Source: Paralvinella palmiformis (taxonomy: Eukaryota; Annelida; Polychaeta; Terebellida; Alvinellidae). Taken from it: DNA of 64,000 nt. The notes under the pieces were generated by a model. That model was given only the letters and a program-made list of their open reading frames with translations, made no database searches and had not been told where the DNA came from. Made by a program: the position numbers and the translations under genes. Below, piece by piece: positions 1-12,340 of the stretch. The stretch covers positions 498,501-562,500 of the forward strand of contig JAODUP010000035.1 of the NCBI GenBank assembly GCA_025642065.1, in the 5' to 3' direction. Each line of letters opens with the position of its first letter. The stretch's first letter is position 1.

Positions 1-59
1 ATTCGAAACTAAAATGAAATATTTCAAATTGATAATACAATTAACTTGACAATGTTATC

Positions 60-490
60 GCCGCGTGTTAGCGCGTCATACAGTAACTACCACTATCATT
101 ACTACCACTGATGACGTAAATGCTTCTATAATAACATTGTTGGTACTACTGGCAGTTACTATTATTGTTGTTGGTACAACTGGCAGTTACTCTTATTGTT
201 GTTGGTACTACTGACAATTACTATTATTATTGTTGGTACTACTAGCAGTTACTATTATTTATCGTTGGTACTACTAGCAGTTACTATTATTTATCGTTGG
301 TACTACTAGCAGTTACTATTATTTATCGTTGGTACTACTAGCAGTTACTATTGTTATTGTTGGTACTACTGACAGTTACTATTATTATTGTTGGTACTAC
401 TGACATTTACTATTATTATTGTTGGTACTACTAGCAGTTACTATTATTGTAGTTACTGGTGGCTGTTATCATTATTGTTGATACTACTGG
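60..490. repeat. 30-33 bp minisatellite (GTTGGTACTACTRGCAGTTA type)
   Basis: About eleven imperfect copies of a 30-33 bp unit built on GTTGGTACTACTAGCAGTTA followed by ATT-rich spacer. Neighbouring copies around 261 and 293 are exactly 32 bp apart. The open frame that runs through it is an effect of the repeat and is not a gene. Confidence 0.85.
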
Positions 491-770
491 GGATTACCTT
501 AGGATACTTGGCCCATTGCAGCTCTATGCTGATCAACCATGGACCGTTTGGCCTTTCTGTTGAAGTGCTGCCCATCGCTATATCCAACCAGGTTATTAAA
601 TCAAATAATCTAGTTTTCATGGTTTTTCCATCGAAATATTCGAACGTCCTTGTACTTCTTCGATCTTCTTCAGCTTCTTGTTGCCTGAACGTCGTTTTCT
701 TGCCATTTTAGCGTCGGGGTTTTGTCATATTGGAGTCCTTCAGTGATCTTCGACGAGACGCCTTCATCTA
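460..770 (-). other. Unassigned open segments, possible decayed coding DNA
   Basis: On the minus strand several overlapping frames stay open through this stretch. One, starting at an ATG near 706, reads MARKRRSGNKKLKKIEE before stopping 12 codons later; another is open for 57 codons further downstream. The composition is coding-like, but no single frame spans the block and I recognise no family. It could be an old retroposed gene fragment or chance. Confidence 0.15.
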
Positions 771-1012
771 GAAAATAACAGTAGGTACAGGCTAAATATA
801 GTCAAACAGTTATACAATGCTGTGTGCGTGTACGCGTTTGCGCGGAGAACTGTCGAGCACGCATGCGTAGATTAAGTCTAACGCATCGGTGGATTATTAG
901 TATCGGATGAAGGCACGCATCGGACACAAATGTTGTTTAGCGTTTGTATTCCTTTATTAAAGGAATTCCAGCTGGTTAGGTCGACTGTTTTAGAGTGTGC
1001 GCGTTGCGTATT

Positions 1013-1243
1013 GATGGCGCTGAACCGTAAACGTACAATCGTCTTGCCGTAAAATTCGGATGTTTTTCAAAGTTGCCGAGATGATTTCGAAGTCTGGTTC
1101 ATGTTAACGCATGAAACACGCCGCAATGATAAACGCCAAGCTAAACGTATTGAACGTCACCAAGATGGCCGAAGAGTAACAAAACGGACTCCCAACAAAT
1201 CATTGCGTCACGATGGCTGGGTATTGGACGTGTTTCGCTTCTA
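1013..1243 (+). other. Unrecognised coding-like segment with one stop
   Basis: From the ATG at 1013 the frame is interrupted by one TAA at codon 13 and then stays open for about 63 codons, with many Arg, Asp and His residues (for example THETRRNDKRQAKRIE). There is no splice-site pattern that I trust and no family match. It may be a degenerate exon or mobile-element fragment. Confidence 0.15.
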
Positions 1244-1523
1244 GAGATGAAGTGGCTCGCCTTCGCCGTCTCCTTGTTTTCGTCCACTCGAAGCCATCAT
1301 TAGCTAACTGTGCTTTGTCCCGTATTTTTTTTAAAGATGAGCTCTTAACTAGCGCCTAGCCCCGTCGCTCATGATCTCCATTGAATCTGACGGTTGGTGG
1401 CGCGGTCGTAATGACGCCATTCTCTCTCGGAGAAGTACACTTTTAGTGTTCGGGACGCGACCAGGTTGTAAGCGAACCCGAGAAATAATCGTCTGCTGCT
1501 AGCCCTTCGGTTGACCGACGTTC

Positions 1524-1733
1524 ATGGTCGATCGGTTAATGAATTATCGTAAAATGGCCGATCAAATAGAGCGACGTAACCGAGAGATCTTAAAGGAGAT
1601 TAGGCAAGAGGCGGCAGGAAAAAACATCAGCTCGGAGTTACGACTTTTCCACGGTTCGTGTTCGTTTATGGCGTGCAATATAGCGACTGGATTTCGTAAT
1701 TTGCTTGATATAAATCACTCTGTAGGCTCATAA
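1524..1733 (+). CDS. Hypothetical 69-residue ORF, uncertain
   Basis: This short frame begins MVDRLMNYRKMADQIERRNR and continues as a charged, helix-prone stretch for about 35 residues before becoming featureless. Codon use in the first half is less AT-rich than the surroundings. No domain is recognised and no splice donor of good quality closes the plausible part. It could be the first exon of a plus-strand gene, or chance. Confidence 0.18.
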   Translation: MVDRLMNYRKMADQIERRNREILKEIRQEAAGKNISSELRLFHGSCSFMACNIATGFRNLLDINHSVGS

Positions 1734-2049
1734 AGGAAAACGAAATAGCTTCTGCGTCACCTTTTTATTTAGTTACAATTATAAAACTAAATAACTGGAT
1801 TATTAGTCCTACAGATTCATCAATCTCTGCGTTTTCTCGGTTTAAGATTTGCCGGCCAAGTTTAGCCTCTTGTGTGTTTCAAGAAGAGTGTTAAAAGATG
1901 TGTCATTTAGTTGTGTCACTCGCTCGCTCCCTCACTCACTCACTGACCTGAACGGATTTAACGTAATATTTTTTAAATACGCCATAAAGAATAAGTACTT
2001 GCCAACAGTTCCTGGGATCAAGACCCCTTTTCCTTTTAGAGCGAGGAAA

Positions 2050-2265
2050 GGGACTCCGTAATTGGACCGTTAACGCAGCTGGCCACAGACGACTAGTATC
2101 GGAGTTTCAATACCGGCCTAACTACGTTGGAAGGATGTTTCATCCCGCAGTTTGTCTCATTAAACTGAGAGGTCGGCTGACCCACTTAGCCTATCATTTA
2201 CATATTTACATAAAGTGGCTGTAAATTCGGAGTTTTATATTTCACATGTGGACTTTTTTTCGCAG
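2050..2265 (+). mobile_element. SINE-related copy, second subfamily
   Basis: The 3' half contains GGATGTTTCATC, CTCATTAAACTGAGAGG, a CCCACTTAGCCTA-like block and AAAGTGGCTGTAAA. These appear in the same order as in the main SINE family of this window (compare 25363-25561) and as in the copy at 34240-34480. The 5' half differs from the main family, so this is either a subfamily with another head or a heavily diverged copy. Confidence 0.5.
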
Positions 2266-2269
2266 TTTC

Positions 2270-2600
2270 TTTCAATCTTCACATGTTTCAGATCACCGAA
2301 ATGTACGGGTCTGTATCAATGTTTAGAGCACTAAATCTCTGCCGAATAGTGAACCCTATGAGAGGTTACGTGATCAAAATATAATAGACAATAAATACTC
2401 ACACATAAATAAATAAAAGCAAATTAAAGTTCAGAAAGAAAAAGATAAGAACTAAACCGTTCTCCTCTATAAAATATGGGTTTGAAATGACATCCAGATT
2501 TGTATCCTCCTCATCAGATTCTTGACAGACAATATTCCTTAAGTTCTTAGGACCTCGGATAGATTTAACCCACTAATGGCGCTCAATATGTATAAACAGT
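2270..2600. other. No gene seen
   Basis: AT-rich unique-looking sequence with no supported exon, RNA gene or structured repeat. Confidence 0.4.
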
Positions 2601-2601
2601 T

Positions 2602-2930
2602 ATAATAATAATAATAATAATAATGTATATTTAATAAAGCGCCCTTACTAGCAGGAGCCATTCAAAGGCACTCTACAAATAATATGTAATTAATAATACC
2701 CCAAATAATGTCTGTAAAAACCCTGTAATGATTTAAAAGATAATAATTATTTATCTGTGAAAGCGACCTTAAATAGGTGTGTTTTTAGAAGAGACTTAAA
2801 ATTTCCAAGAGACGACGAATTTCTAATATTTGCCGGCAACTTATTCCACAAAGTGGGGGCTGCAACACTAAACGCACAATCACCATATGACTTGAGCCGA
2901 GACACTGACACCTGCAATAATATCTGACTG
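2602..2930 (-). mobile_element. 5'-truncated non-LTR retrotransposon 3' end, copy 1
   Basis: On the minus strand the end of a reverse-transcriptase ORF can be read: an SYGDCAFSVAAPTLWNKLP block, then about 24 residues ending KTHLFKVAFTDK and a TAA stop. This is the well-known C-terminal tail of many non-LTR retrotransposon ORF2 proteins. It is followed by about 130 nt of 3' untranslated sequence and a (TTA)n tail at 2602-2626. Everything upstream is missing, as expected for 5'-truncated LINE insertions. A second copy lies at 31941-32216. Confidence 0.85.
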
Positions 2931-3252
2931 GATAGTTATGTTGTTGTTGTTGTAATGATATATGATATTTGGTCACCTATGCACGTTGATGAGCCACTTC
3001 GGCATGAAATGTGTATATTGTTTGTTATCTCTTAACCATGGTTCTCGATGAAAATTGTCTGAAATGTAAACCTGAACCCCCCGCCCCCCATAGCTTTTGG
3101 ACATCAATTATAGTTGGCGAACACTTCACTTCAACCGATTTTAATATCATAAACTGCATTTTAATCAAATGTAATATATTCAAATTAGGTTTCGAATCCG
3201 ATTCATACATGTGTCACTCTGCCATATGTTCGAGTCGGGTATAACTAGCATA

Positions 3253-3430
3253 TGGCCTATGGGGTAGCGTGGTTGGTCACAGCCCCTAACACGGGTTCAA
3301 ACTTCGGGCGATTTATTTCTGAACGTTGTATCATCTTTCACTTCGCCTTATTATATTTTCGGAAGTCGCTTGATTTATTTACCCTATCGTGTGTACAAAA
3401 GTGTCCGCGACATTTCACATACATACATAC
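3253..3430 (+). mobile_element. Degenerate SINE copy
   Basis: Strongly mutated copy of the tRNA-derived SINE. The box B region survives as CGGGTTCAAACTTCGG, followed by TCATCTTTCACTTCGCCTTA, GGAAGTCGCTTGATTTATTT and TGTACAAAAGTGTCCG, in family order. The tail is replaced by an (ATAC)n run at about 3420-3475. Confidence 0.7.
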
Positions 3431-4009
3431 ACATATATATACATACATACACACACATACATACATACATAAACTCATAGATAAAAGAGGGTTTAATATT
3501 CCAATACATACTGGCATAAAATATTGTATCTGCAGTTACGAGAGTCAGTCAATGTGCTTTATCAGCCCTCCACCTGCACGTACACGCGCGCGGACACAGA
3601 CACATAATACAGCCCCCACCAGCTGTACGTGAGTAGCTGGCAAAATTTGTAATGTTATGAGAAATATTTACGGTTCTGGGAGTGGATATGATTTAGGAAT
3701 GTATTGATCGACCAGAGAACGAATCTCTAGAAGAATCTGAACGATGGAAGTAGTACGGTTATAAATATCCACATTAATAAATAATTAATTACGACGGGCG
3801 ACTGTGATATAATGTTAGCCAAATCAAGTGAAATCTCATCAAAGAACAAAATACCTGTCAGATGTAAAACTAAGTCGGAAACAAACTGTTACGACAATAT
3901 AATAACAATTGATTTATTTCTCCGATAACAGTTTTATTTATTCTAAGTGCGGAATAAACGAAAGCGCCGCGTGTGAACTCGGACAAAACCGAATAATATT
4001 TCATGAATC

Positions 4010-4822
4010 GACATAGATAATATCATGTGGCTTATCTATGACATATTTTGATGTTGTTGGTTATATCATATATCATGTGCCTTATCTATGACACATTTTG
4101 ATGTTGTTGGTTATGTCATATGTCATGTGCCTTATCTATGACACATTTTGATGTTGTTTGGTTATATCATATATCATGTGCCTTATCTATGACACATTTT
4201 GATGTTGTTGGTTATGTCATATATCATGTGCCTTATCTATGACACATTTTGATGTTGTTGGTTATGTCATATATCATGTGCCTTATCTATGACACATTTT
4301 GATGTTGTTTGGTTATATCATATATCATGTGCCTTATCTATGACACATTTTGATGTTGTTGGTTATGTCATATATCATGTGCCTTATCTATGACACATTT
4401 TCCTGTTGTTGGTTATGTCATATGTCATGTGCCTTATCTATGACACATTTTGATGTTGTTTGATTATATCATATATCATGTGCCTTATCTATGACACATT
4501 TTGATGTTGTTTGGTTATATCATATATCATGTGCCTTATCTATGACACATTTTGATGTTGTTGGTTATATCATATATCATGTGCCTTATCTATGACACAT
4601 TTTGATGTTGTTTGGTTATATCATATATCATGTGCCTTATCTATGACACATTTTGATGTTGTTGGTTATGTCATATGTCATGTGCCTTATCTATGACACA
4701 TTTTGATGTTGTTTGGTTATATCATATATCATGTGCCTTATCTATGACACATTTTGATGTTGTTCGTTATATCATATATCATGTGCCTTATCTATGACAC
4801 ATTTTGATGTTGTTGGTTATAT
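4010..4822. repeat. 50-51 bp tandem satellite, about 16 copies
   Basis: Head-to-tail units of 50 bp (51 bp when an extra T is present) containing CTTATCTATGACACATTTTG and then ATGTTGTTGGTTAT. Copies differ mainly at TATGTCATATGTC against TATATCATATATC and at the extra T, and these two variants are interleaved. No open frame is carried. The array ends sharply at about 4822. Confidence 0.95.
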
Positions 4823-5302
4823 AAGATATATAGAGAACCCATGACAAATAATCCACGCGTTCACGCCTGATGTTGGTCAGCAAACCATCAAAACAGATAA
4901 GAATATCTGTCAGTGTTCTAATAAGTGTTCAGTCACCGTTAAAGAGAAACAATGACCTCTCGTGTTATCTTTAGATTTCTACTTTTTATATGTAGTCTTC
5001 TCCTTCCCAGCGATTTATTGTAAACAATGTTAGCTCTTTTCCGCACCGCATTAATGATAAACAAAGAAAGCTATCTCCTCGTTATGGAATGTAGTTTTCT
5101 TTATAGCCTTTTCTTTCGCTTGCGTAATTTCGCATTTCAATGTCCACTACAACAACAAATACACGAAAGAAAGGCATAAAACCGGAAGTGAAAGACAGCA
5201 TGTCAAGAAAATAAACATCGATTTACAAGGACAGAAAAAAATAATTCCAATAATTTCGATCGATGCTAATGAATATAATGCGTGTAAGAGTCGATTTTTA
5301 CT

Positions 5303-5348
<46 letters not shown>

Positions 5349-5958
5349 GAATCAGTACAAAAATTAGCATAGATTATATATATCTATCAATCTATCTATA
5401 AGTGTGTGTATGTGCGTGTGCGTGTGTGTGTATGTATTCTCTCTTTAAATAACCCTTTAGTGGTTTACTTTCTAGACAAGTTGACAGTGCTACTGTCGGG
5501 AGAATATCAGACCAACAGAATGATATCCAATGATGAGTTCATTGACATTGTATGACCTTGTTAATCCGTCTAATAGAGATAGGTGTGACCAGATTGTACA
5601 ATACTCGGACTATAGGATTGTACTGTCTACAAAACGAAGACAATTAAATATATACGCCGGCTAAGTAATGAAGCTGCGCTTGCCAGACGAATACAGCGGG
5701 TTTGGATAATCGAAATGTTGAGAATTAATCACTGATAACTGATAACCAAATATCTCAGATTTTACTGATAGCATCGGTAAAAGAAGTCAGTTTTAAGCAA
5801 TATATAATCAATCGTTTCTGAATATTCTAGCCGACATAGAGTTTATCATACGTAGCTTCTTTGTGGACATTTAACCTTATAGTTTGGATTATCCCCATTT
5901 AGTCTCTGACTAGCCCAAACAAAGGTTAATAACTCAATATGATTCATATTTTATACTC

Positions 5959-5960
<2 letters not shown>
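4823..5960. other. No gene seen; (TA)n run
   Basis: Unique-looking AT-rich DNA with a (TA)n microsatellite at about 5307-5347 and a short GTGT-rich stretch at 5401-5433. No exon is supported. Confidence 0.4.
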
Positions 5961-5989
<29 letters not shown>

Positions 5990-6032
5990 GTTCTAATATT
6001 TTCTCGTAATTTGTTCCACGGATTTGGCGCAT

Positions 6033-6066
<34 letters not shown>
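5961..6066. repeat. (GA)n and (TA)n microsatellites
   Basis: (GA)n at about 5961-5987 and (TA)n at about 6033-6064. Confidence 0.9.
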
Positions 6067-7290
6067 TCTGAATGCGCTGTCACTAGTTCTCTTTATTTTC
6101 GAAGGTATGAAGAAGGTAGACGTTTTCATTAAAGTCATCGTATAATTAAGGTTTGTGAGCGATATCACTTAGAACACCTAATATTTATAGAATGATAATA
6201 ATGGTTATAGCGATATAAAGATTTGGCTTCTCAAAGCTGCCTCAAACCTAGTTGACTATGTTGGATATTTTACGACATAGTAAGTCAATAACTTTCATAC
6301 CACAGAAGACGAAACTAAACCAACAATATGGGCCAGTATAAAGTACAATAATATAGTAATCAATCTTGGAATCCGGGTGTTGGTAAGCCGAAATATAAAC
6401 CACATCATCTAGCATATCAGGTTCTACAAGTTTCAACGAGCTTCTGTCCACTCAACTGTTAATGGACATCTGCCAGAGGTTCATGACGATTTGAGAGGGA
6501 ATGGCTTCAAGATCGAAAGACCACACGCTGGAAGGCCCAACGGGGGACGAGGTGGTGCAACAAGTCGATCATTAGCCGAGACGGTAACGTCAACATGCTT
6601 CGTGGTAGACGTTGACGAGTTCTATACCAGATGGCGGGAAGCAGTTAGGAGAATATTGGCTCTTTGGTTGAAACCGCATTATACCTTGCTGCCACTTCTT
6701 GTTGGACACATAAACAGCACAATTATAACTTCGTTATGGAGTTCTATGGTGTAGGCAACCATTCTACTCTTTCACGTAGAAGTCTTACGTATAATGATGG
6801 CATTTGTCACAAACATGTATGTGTATCATGGCCTGTTTTTTTATCATGAGCTTTGTTGCTCCAGGAGAAGACTGAAGAAGACTAACTTATGGTGTAGCAT
6901 AGCATAACTCCATTTTGTAGGCAGCAATCCCTTTCAGTTGTTTGTGTGTGTTGTTTGTGTACGCTGTTTGTGCCTATTGGTGGAGTCTGTTGTTTATGTG
7001 TGTTGTTTGTGCGTGTTGCTTCTGTATTATGTTAATGTCTATTGTTTGTTCATGTTGTTTGCGCTTGTTGTTTGTGCCTATTGCATGTTTCATCCATCAA
7101 CAAAGGTTTCAATCTAACCGTATCATTTCCAACGAGTAGCCTCCCGTTCATATGACTATGTTAAGACCAAAACCGATTATGAACAAAATACGATTGTTCC
7201 CTTCCTCCAACAAAACAAATGTCAATATTTTGTTGCGTTAGACTCAGTAATGTGGCTGTCCTCAACATGATTATATCCCATTCTCTGTTT
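6067..7290. other. No gene supported
   Basis: Short open frames exist on both strands around 6248-6850, with a slightly GC-richer patch at 6480-6640, but none has a recognisable domain or convincing splice context. A TTGTTTGTG-type low-complexity stretch lies at 6940-7080. Confidence 0.35.
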
Positions 7291-7291
7291 G

Positions 7292-7295
<4 letters not shown>

Positions 7296-7340
<45 letters not shown>

Positions 7341-7661
7341 TCTCGATAACTGTATTTACCTGTCTATGTGAAAGTATTTATCCTTTGTTTACGAATAAAT
7401 ACTATCAGACTATCGACAATTAGAGACTGCTGATTGAGTTAATTACAGCATTTAGTATCCCCTGATGAATGTACAACATTTCACATTGGCTAATGGATGC
7501 TGTACACGTACACTTACTTTATCATGTTATTAGGACAGAATATATTCAGAATGTATCTGGCTTTTTCACCTATCTTTAAAATTGTATTGCATAGTGTAAT
7601 GAGGTTTATAGTACATATATAGCATACGGAGTGAAACACACACACACACACACACACACAT
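7296..7661. repeat. (TA)n and (AC)n microsatellites
   Basis: (TA)n at about 7298-7338 and (AC)n at about 7637-7660, with unique sequence between them. Confidence 0.85.
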
Positions 7662-7699
7662 ATGCACGCACGCACGGACACCAAGCACCGCCACAATCA

Positions 7700-8600
7700 C
7701 TTCCATCATCACGACAACAAAATGAAGAATTTGTTTTTGACTAAATCATAAATATGGTTTACTGTTCACAGTGAACAGTTGTTGCACATTGTTTCGCTTT
7801 GTGTCAGCACAACCTGTTCAGTTTGTGGGTTGTATATTGTTCTGTGCCACAATAATGATACAATTGCCTGTACGATGTTTTGTTTGAAAACAAACAATAT
7901 TTTGTTGGATAAATTTACTTATCTACCTTCAATCAAGTATAAGGATGATTCGGGACTAAAAGCAAATTGTAAGACAAGGATGTTACAAAATTAAACAAGT
8001 CTGAAGTCTTCAGAGATGTCCTTCAGAGTTTTAATGTTTTTAACACTGGTCTATCACTTTCAGATAGTTTATGGCTGGAGCACGTTTTAGAGTAAATCAG
8101 TTATCCTCACACACAAAACATGTCTATGAGCTATTTATTTTAATTAGCGGCGCCTCGTTTTGACTGTCGTCCAAACAATGCTAATTATTGTTAACAAACT
8201 TGTTTCACCGTTAGGCGCCAACAATTTCTTTCTTCTGACGGATAGTTTTTTGTACAAACATTGCACGTTCAGCCACGACATTGGTATTACACGGGACGCA
8301 TCACCCACGTGACTGCTATACGCGCAAATGGCCGATGTATGGGCCAATCACACGGAAGCTAGTTGCATCGGTTTTCTGGCTCAAATGTGAGTAAAGTAAG
8401 AAGCTTCGAGCTTTATATGATGGAGTAGTCAGCAGATCTGCTCTGTTTATCCATATGTGTACACGTACACAAATAAGCTAGAAAATATATATCAGTTTAT
8501 TCTTGGTATATGATAGACATTTGAAACGAACAAAAAATGCTGAAACAATTTTATAAACGCCCATAAAATGTTACAATTAGTTGTTAACCAATAGAAAACT
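7700..8600. other. No gene seen
   Basis: AT-rich sequence. The minus-strand open frame at 8144-8347 has no recognisable feature. Confidence 0.35.
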
Positions 8601-8601
8601 A

Positions 8602-8660
8602 CATTACTGAAACATAAATAGTGCTTGGAAATTCCAAGCACTATTTATGCTTCAGTAATG
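8602..8660. repeat. 59-bp near-perfect palindrome
   Basis: Left arm 8602-8630 begins CATTACTGAA and ends GTGCTTGGAA; right arm 8632-8660 is its reverse complement. There is one mismatch in 29 bp and a single central base at 8631. The symmetry stops at both edges. As RNA it would form a very stable hairpin with almost no loop. It may be a collapsed pair of transposon ends or a recent inverted duplication. Confidence 0.95.
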
Positions 8661-8840
8661 CTGTTATTGTAATGACGGGTTTCAGCCCACGTCGAATATA
8701 ACTGGTCGAATATGGCACATCGTCTTTTTTAATTATTACTTTTTATTAATGTGTAATTAAAAACTCGAGGTTCGCATTATATAGTTATTAGGTCATAATG
8801 ATTATTTTAGCTCAACTTGTCCAGATTTATTATACGATCA

Positions 8841-8841
8841 A

Positions 8842-8874
<33 letters not shown>

Positions 8875-8878
8875 CACC

Positions 8879-8946
<68 letters not shown>

Positions 8947-8982
8947 GAGAGACACACACACAGACACACACAGACACACACT
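8841..8982. repeat. Compound (AC)n-(AG)n-(AC)n microsatellite
   Basis: (AC)n with interruptions to about 8911, (AG)n to about 8951, then ACAC/CAGACA repeats. Open frames across it are artefacts. Confidence 0.95.
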
Positions 8983-9124
8983 TTATTATTACTATTGTTA
9001 TTCTGTTTCTGTTGCTATTGCCATTGTTGTTGTCTCTGAATATATTTTCCTAAACTGATACCAGACAATAAGTAATGTTTTAACGTGTTCCTCTTAACAA
9101 TAGATAGATAGTCCCTAAATATAC

Positions 9125-9302
9125 GGTAGCGTGTTGGACCAGAGATCATCACCACCCGTGTTCGAATCTCGGCTTGGGCATATCTGAAGGGTGTTTTATC
9201 TTTGACTTCGCTTCATTACCTTTGGAGGTCGCTCGACCCATTTAGCCTACCATGTGCACAAAAGTGGCCGTAAAACATCAATCATCATCACCATCATCAT
9301 CA
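9125..9302 (+). mobile_element. tRNA-derived SINE with 11-bp target duplication
   Basis: Plus-strand SINE copy that starts just inside box A (GTAGCGTG) and has box B as GTTCGAATCTC. The family body follows (TTTGACTTCGCTTCATTACC, CCCATTTAGCCTACCATG, AAAAGTGGCCGTAAAAC) and then an (ATC)n-like tail. It is flanked by a perfect 11-bp direct repeat, CCTAAATATAC, at 9114-9124 and 9303-9313. That is the mark of reverse-transcription insertion and fixes both ends. Confidence 0.93.
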
Positions 9303-9368
9303 CCTAAATATACATCGTAAATTCATATTAAACATCACCTTGATCCAGAGTTAATTCTTAGGTTTGGG

Positions 9369-9369
<1 letters not shown>

Positions 9370-9410
<41 letters not shown>
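9370..9410. repeat. (TA)n microsatellite
   Basis: About twenty TA units. Confidence 0.9.
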
Positions 9411-9412
<2 letters not shown>

Positions 9413-9850
9413 CGTTATAGTGTTTACAAATGTATTTCGGTTGATACCTATTATTTTGGTTGATGTGCACTATAACGATCCTGTTTTCTATCAATCCCTA
9501 TTCATATCATTTTATAAAGATGCTGATTTCGTTTGAGATGTGATTTCTTATCAACAAACCTGACTGTGTTTGTTTATCAATTTTTAAATAGTTAAACTTA
9601 TATGAATTATGTCTAAATTCCTTTAGCTCTCGTCAGGTGGCGAGTATGAGTTAGGAAAAGTATATTTTGTTGATGTATGAAAATAATCTCATAGATACTG
9701 AAGTAACGCTGAGTTTCGACTCCGTGATATGGATTATGTTGTCCAGGACGTAACCAGCTGTGTCATTGGAATACCATTGTAAGTTATATAAATCATTACT
9801 GCCTACCTACTACAACTGCTACTGCACTACTCTTACAAGTACTATTACAT

Positions 9851-9972
9851 CTCGATGTGGGCATATCTGAAGGTTGTTTCATTTTTGACTTCGCTTCATT
9901 ACCTTTGGAGGTCGATCGGCCCATTTAACCTACCATGTGCACAAACGTGGCCGTAAAACATCAATCATCATC
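9851..9972 (+). mobile_element. 5'-truncated SINE copy with (ACT)n neighbour
   Basis: The SINE begins after box B (CTCGATGTGGGCATATCTGA) and runs to the GTGGCCGTAAAACATCAATC end and a short ATC tail. An (ACT)n array follows at about 9976-10083. Sequence is close to the full-length copies. Confidence 0.85.
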
Positions 9973-10177
9973 GTTACTAGTGCTACTACTACTACTACGG
10001 CAACTACGACTATTACTACTAAGACTCCTATTATTACAACTATGACTACTACTACTACTACTTCTACTACTACTGCTACTACAAATGCATGCTATATAAA
10101 TATTGTAGTTTTATGTCTATTTTTATGCTGCTAACAAGCTAAATAATCCAATCAAATTCTTAAAGTAATGAGATTAA

Positions 10178-10810
10178 TTAAAAGATATAACATCCTTCAA
10201 ACTTCGATTTGGAATTGAACCCTGATCCTAGCTGTCTGTAAACATCTACGTTATCAGGTTTACTCGCAGGGACGTATCTTCGCGGCGCGCGCGCGCACTC
10301 ACGCACACACACACCGATCTCTTGATATTCCATCGAAATTGGCACCTGGTATATGTATTGGTGTTGAGTCGAGGCGACATAACTCGGGAATTTGATGGAA
10401 GCCGACATTTTGAAGCGTGTAATAAACCTCCAATAACCAGCCTTTAATGCCGAATGACACATCCATGAATGGTTAATAATACACCAGTAGGTATATAATT
10501 AGCATGGAAAATGGTTCTCGACCGTCAAATGTCATCTGCGGGTTCTTGCCAAGAACCCGATCAATCAAAAGTACATTTTCAGCGAGCAAACGGCCAAGTT
10601 AGTGAGTGGATTTTAAAGACGCACGGACACGAAAAGGTCGTTCGATGTCGTCTTCTGTCGGGATACGGTCGGAGCATCATGACGAGCTACCTCGAAATCC
10701 TTAATCCGGAGAACGTCATCGGTTTTGAGGTTACGGAGCCAGGCGTCGTCTACCATCGACTTGTCATGTTAACAATAATATGGTATAATAAACGATGTAT
10801 ATGACGAGAG
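10178..10810. other. Unassigned ORFs, weak coding look
   Basis: A plus-strand frame of 97 codons at 10511-10804 is less AT-rich than its surroundings in its central part (for example SEWILKTHGHEKVVR). The minus-strand frame at 10178-10462 covers a box-B-like GGTTCAATTCC. Neither has a recognised domain or good splice sites, so I do not call a gene. Confidence 0.2.
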
Positions 10811-11215
10811 ATTATTGACAGTGCCCTGTTGTGATGCTTACGGTAAGTGGGCGATAATATGCTGCGTCTGATGTGGGTCGAGTATTCTGGAGTTATGTAA
10901 CACATCTGCCATGAATGAAAATAGGTTGTCTGGATACGAATGTGATTCTTCGTATTCGACTTGTTTTGTACACTTGTTTTCCGAACTTCGTCCTCTCATA
11001 CTTAAAAATTTCGGTTAGTTACTTCCTTATTACTTAAATATTCGAGAAGCGAGTGCCTGTGGCAGACAAAAACATTAGTTACAATCACTGAGAGGCTATT
11101 CAATTATTACAGTTTCGATTATGATTAACTAGGATGCATTTGATTGGTTAATGAGTGGCCAATTAAATTATTGCATCTAAAATTTACAGCTATTGACAAC
11201 AATAAAATTCGCGAT

Positions 11216-11220
<5 letters not shown>

Positions 11221-11297
<77 letters not shown>
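11221..11297. repeat. (AAT)n-(TA)n microsatellite
   Basis: AAT units at about 11221-11245 and then TA units to about 11296. Confidence 0.95.
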
Positions 11298-11299
<2 letters not shown>

Positions 11300-12340
11300 G
11301 GTTGGCATGTTTCCTCCATGGACGGTAATTACCACGGTAAAAACTTTTTTTTAATATGGAATAAATACTTTCTTCCCTTCTGTTTTGGGAAGAAATGGAA
11401 GAAACTAAGAAATAGTACAAAATTATCATCCAAATTTAGATTTTAAATTTGACAATTATTAAACATTATAATATACATTTCATGCAATTCATACACACAT
11501 GTATGTTCGAAATTAGAATGGGATATATAGTCTTCATATCTGTTGGTTTACAAAAAATCTTTGGCGGACAAATGGATAAAAAAACTAAAAATTGATTAGT
11601 TTTGTACAACATATTGATAATAATTGTACTTATTATTGATGATGATTATAATTCACCATTAAGTTCTACTATTGAGATCAAGAAGATAATTTTAAAATGA
11701 AGACAGGTAATTGCTAATCTGCTGATTGATTAATCTGCTTGGATCATTTGACAATTAATATAGGAGCAAATGAATACAGATAGTTGTTGATTGGTTAATC
11801 TGCTCGGATCATTGGAAGGCATTTGTTGATTGATTAATTACACAAAGTACGAGCCTGTGCGTTTTAGTTGTGTGTGTGTGTGTGTGTGTGTGTGTGGCGC
11901 GCGCTGATAGCAAGAACGTTCCGGTTTTCTTTTGTTTCATATACCACTAACATCTGATAGAGAATGCCGACACGAGAAGGTTTCGATCGCGCGAAGGCGG
12001 TTACAGCGACCCCATCGTGTTATTTGTGTCCTTCCCTCACACTCGCACATTCTCAAATGTGCGCCACCTCAATTAATTTTCTGGCTAATACGTTGATGTT
12101 TATATAAGAATACTGAGTTATTTTTACATTTCCCACCAAAGTGTTAATTTGATCCATCCTCATCCACCCCCTCCTCCATAAAGGTACGTCAGGTTGTAGT
12201 GATATATTGTCTTAATTATTTTCCATATAAATACGCATTAAACGAGTTTAGTTGTATCTGAACTATTACACTCTTCTAGTTATAAGATATTATAACATTT
12301 CGGGTGTAATGCAAATGCAATATCATGGATCCCGCCAATT
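11300..12340. other. No gene seen
   Basis: AT-rich sequence. A (TG)n run at about 11868-11895 is followed by GCGCGC. No exon is supported. Confidence 0.35.

Noticed and set aside
4010..4822. CRISPR-like array
   Set aside because: Units are contiguous tandem repeats without unique spacers, in eukaryotic DNA.
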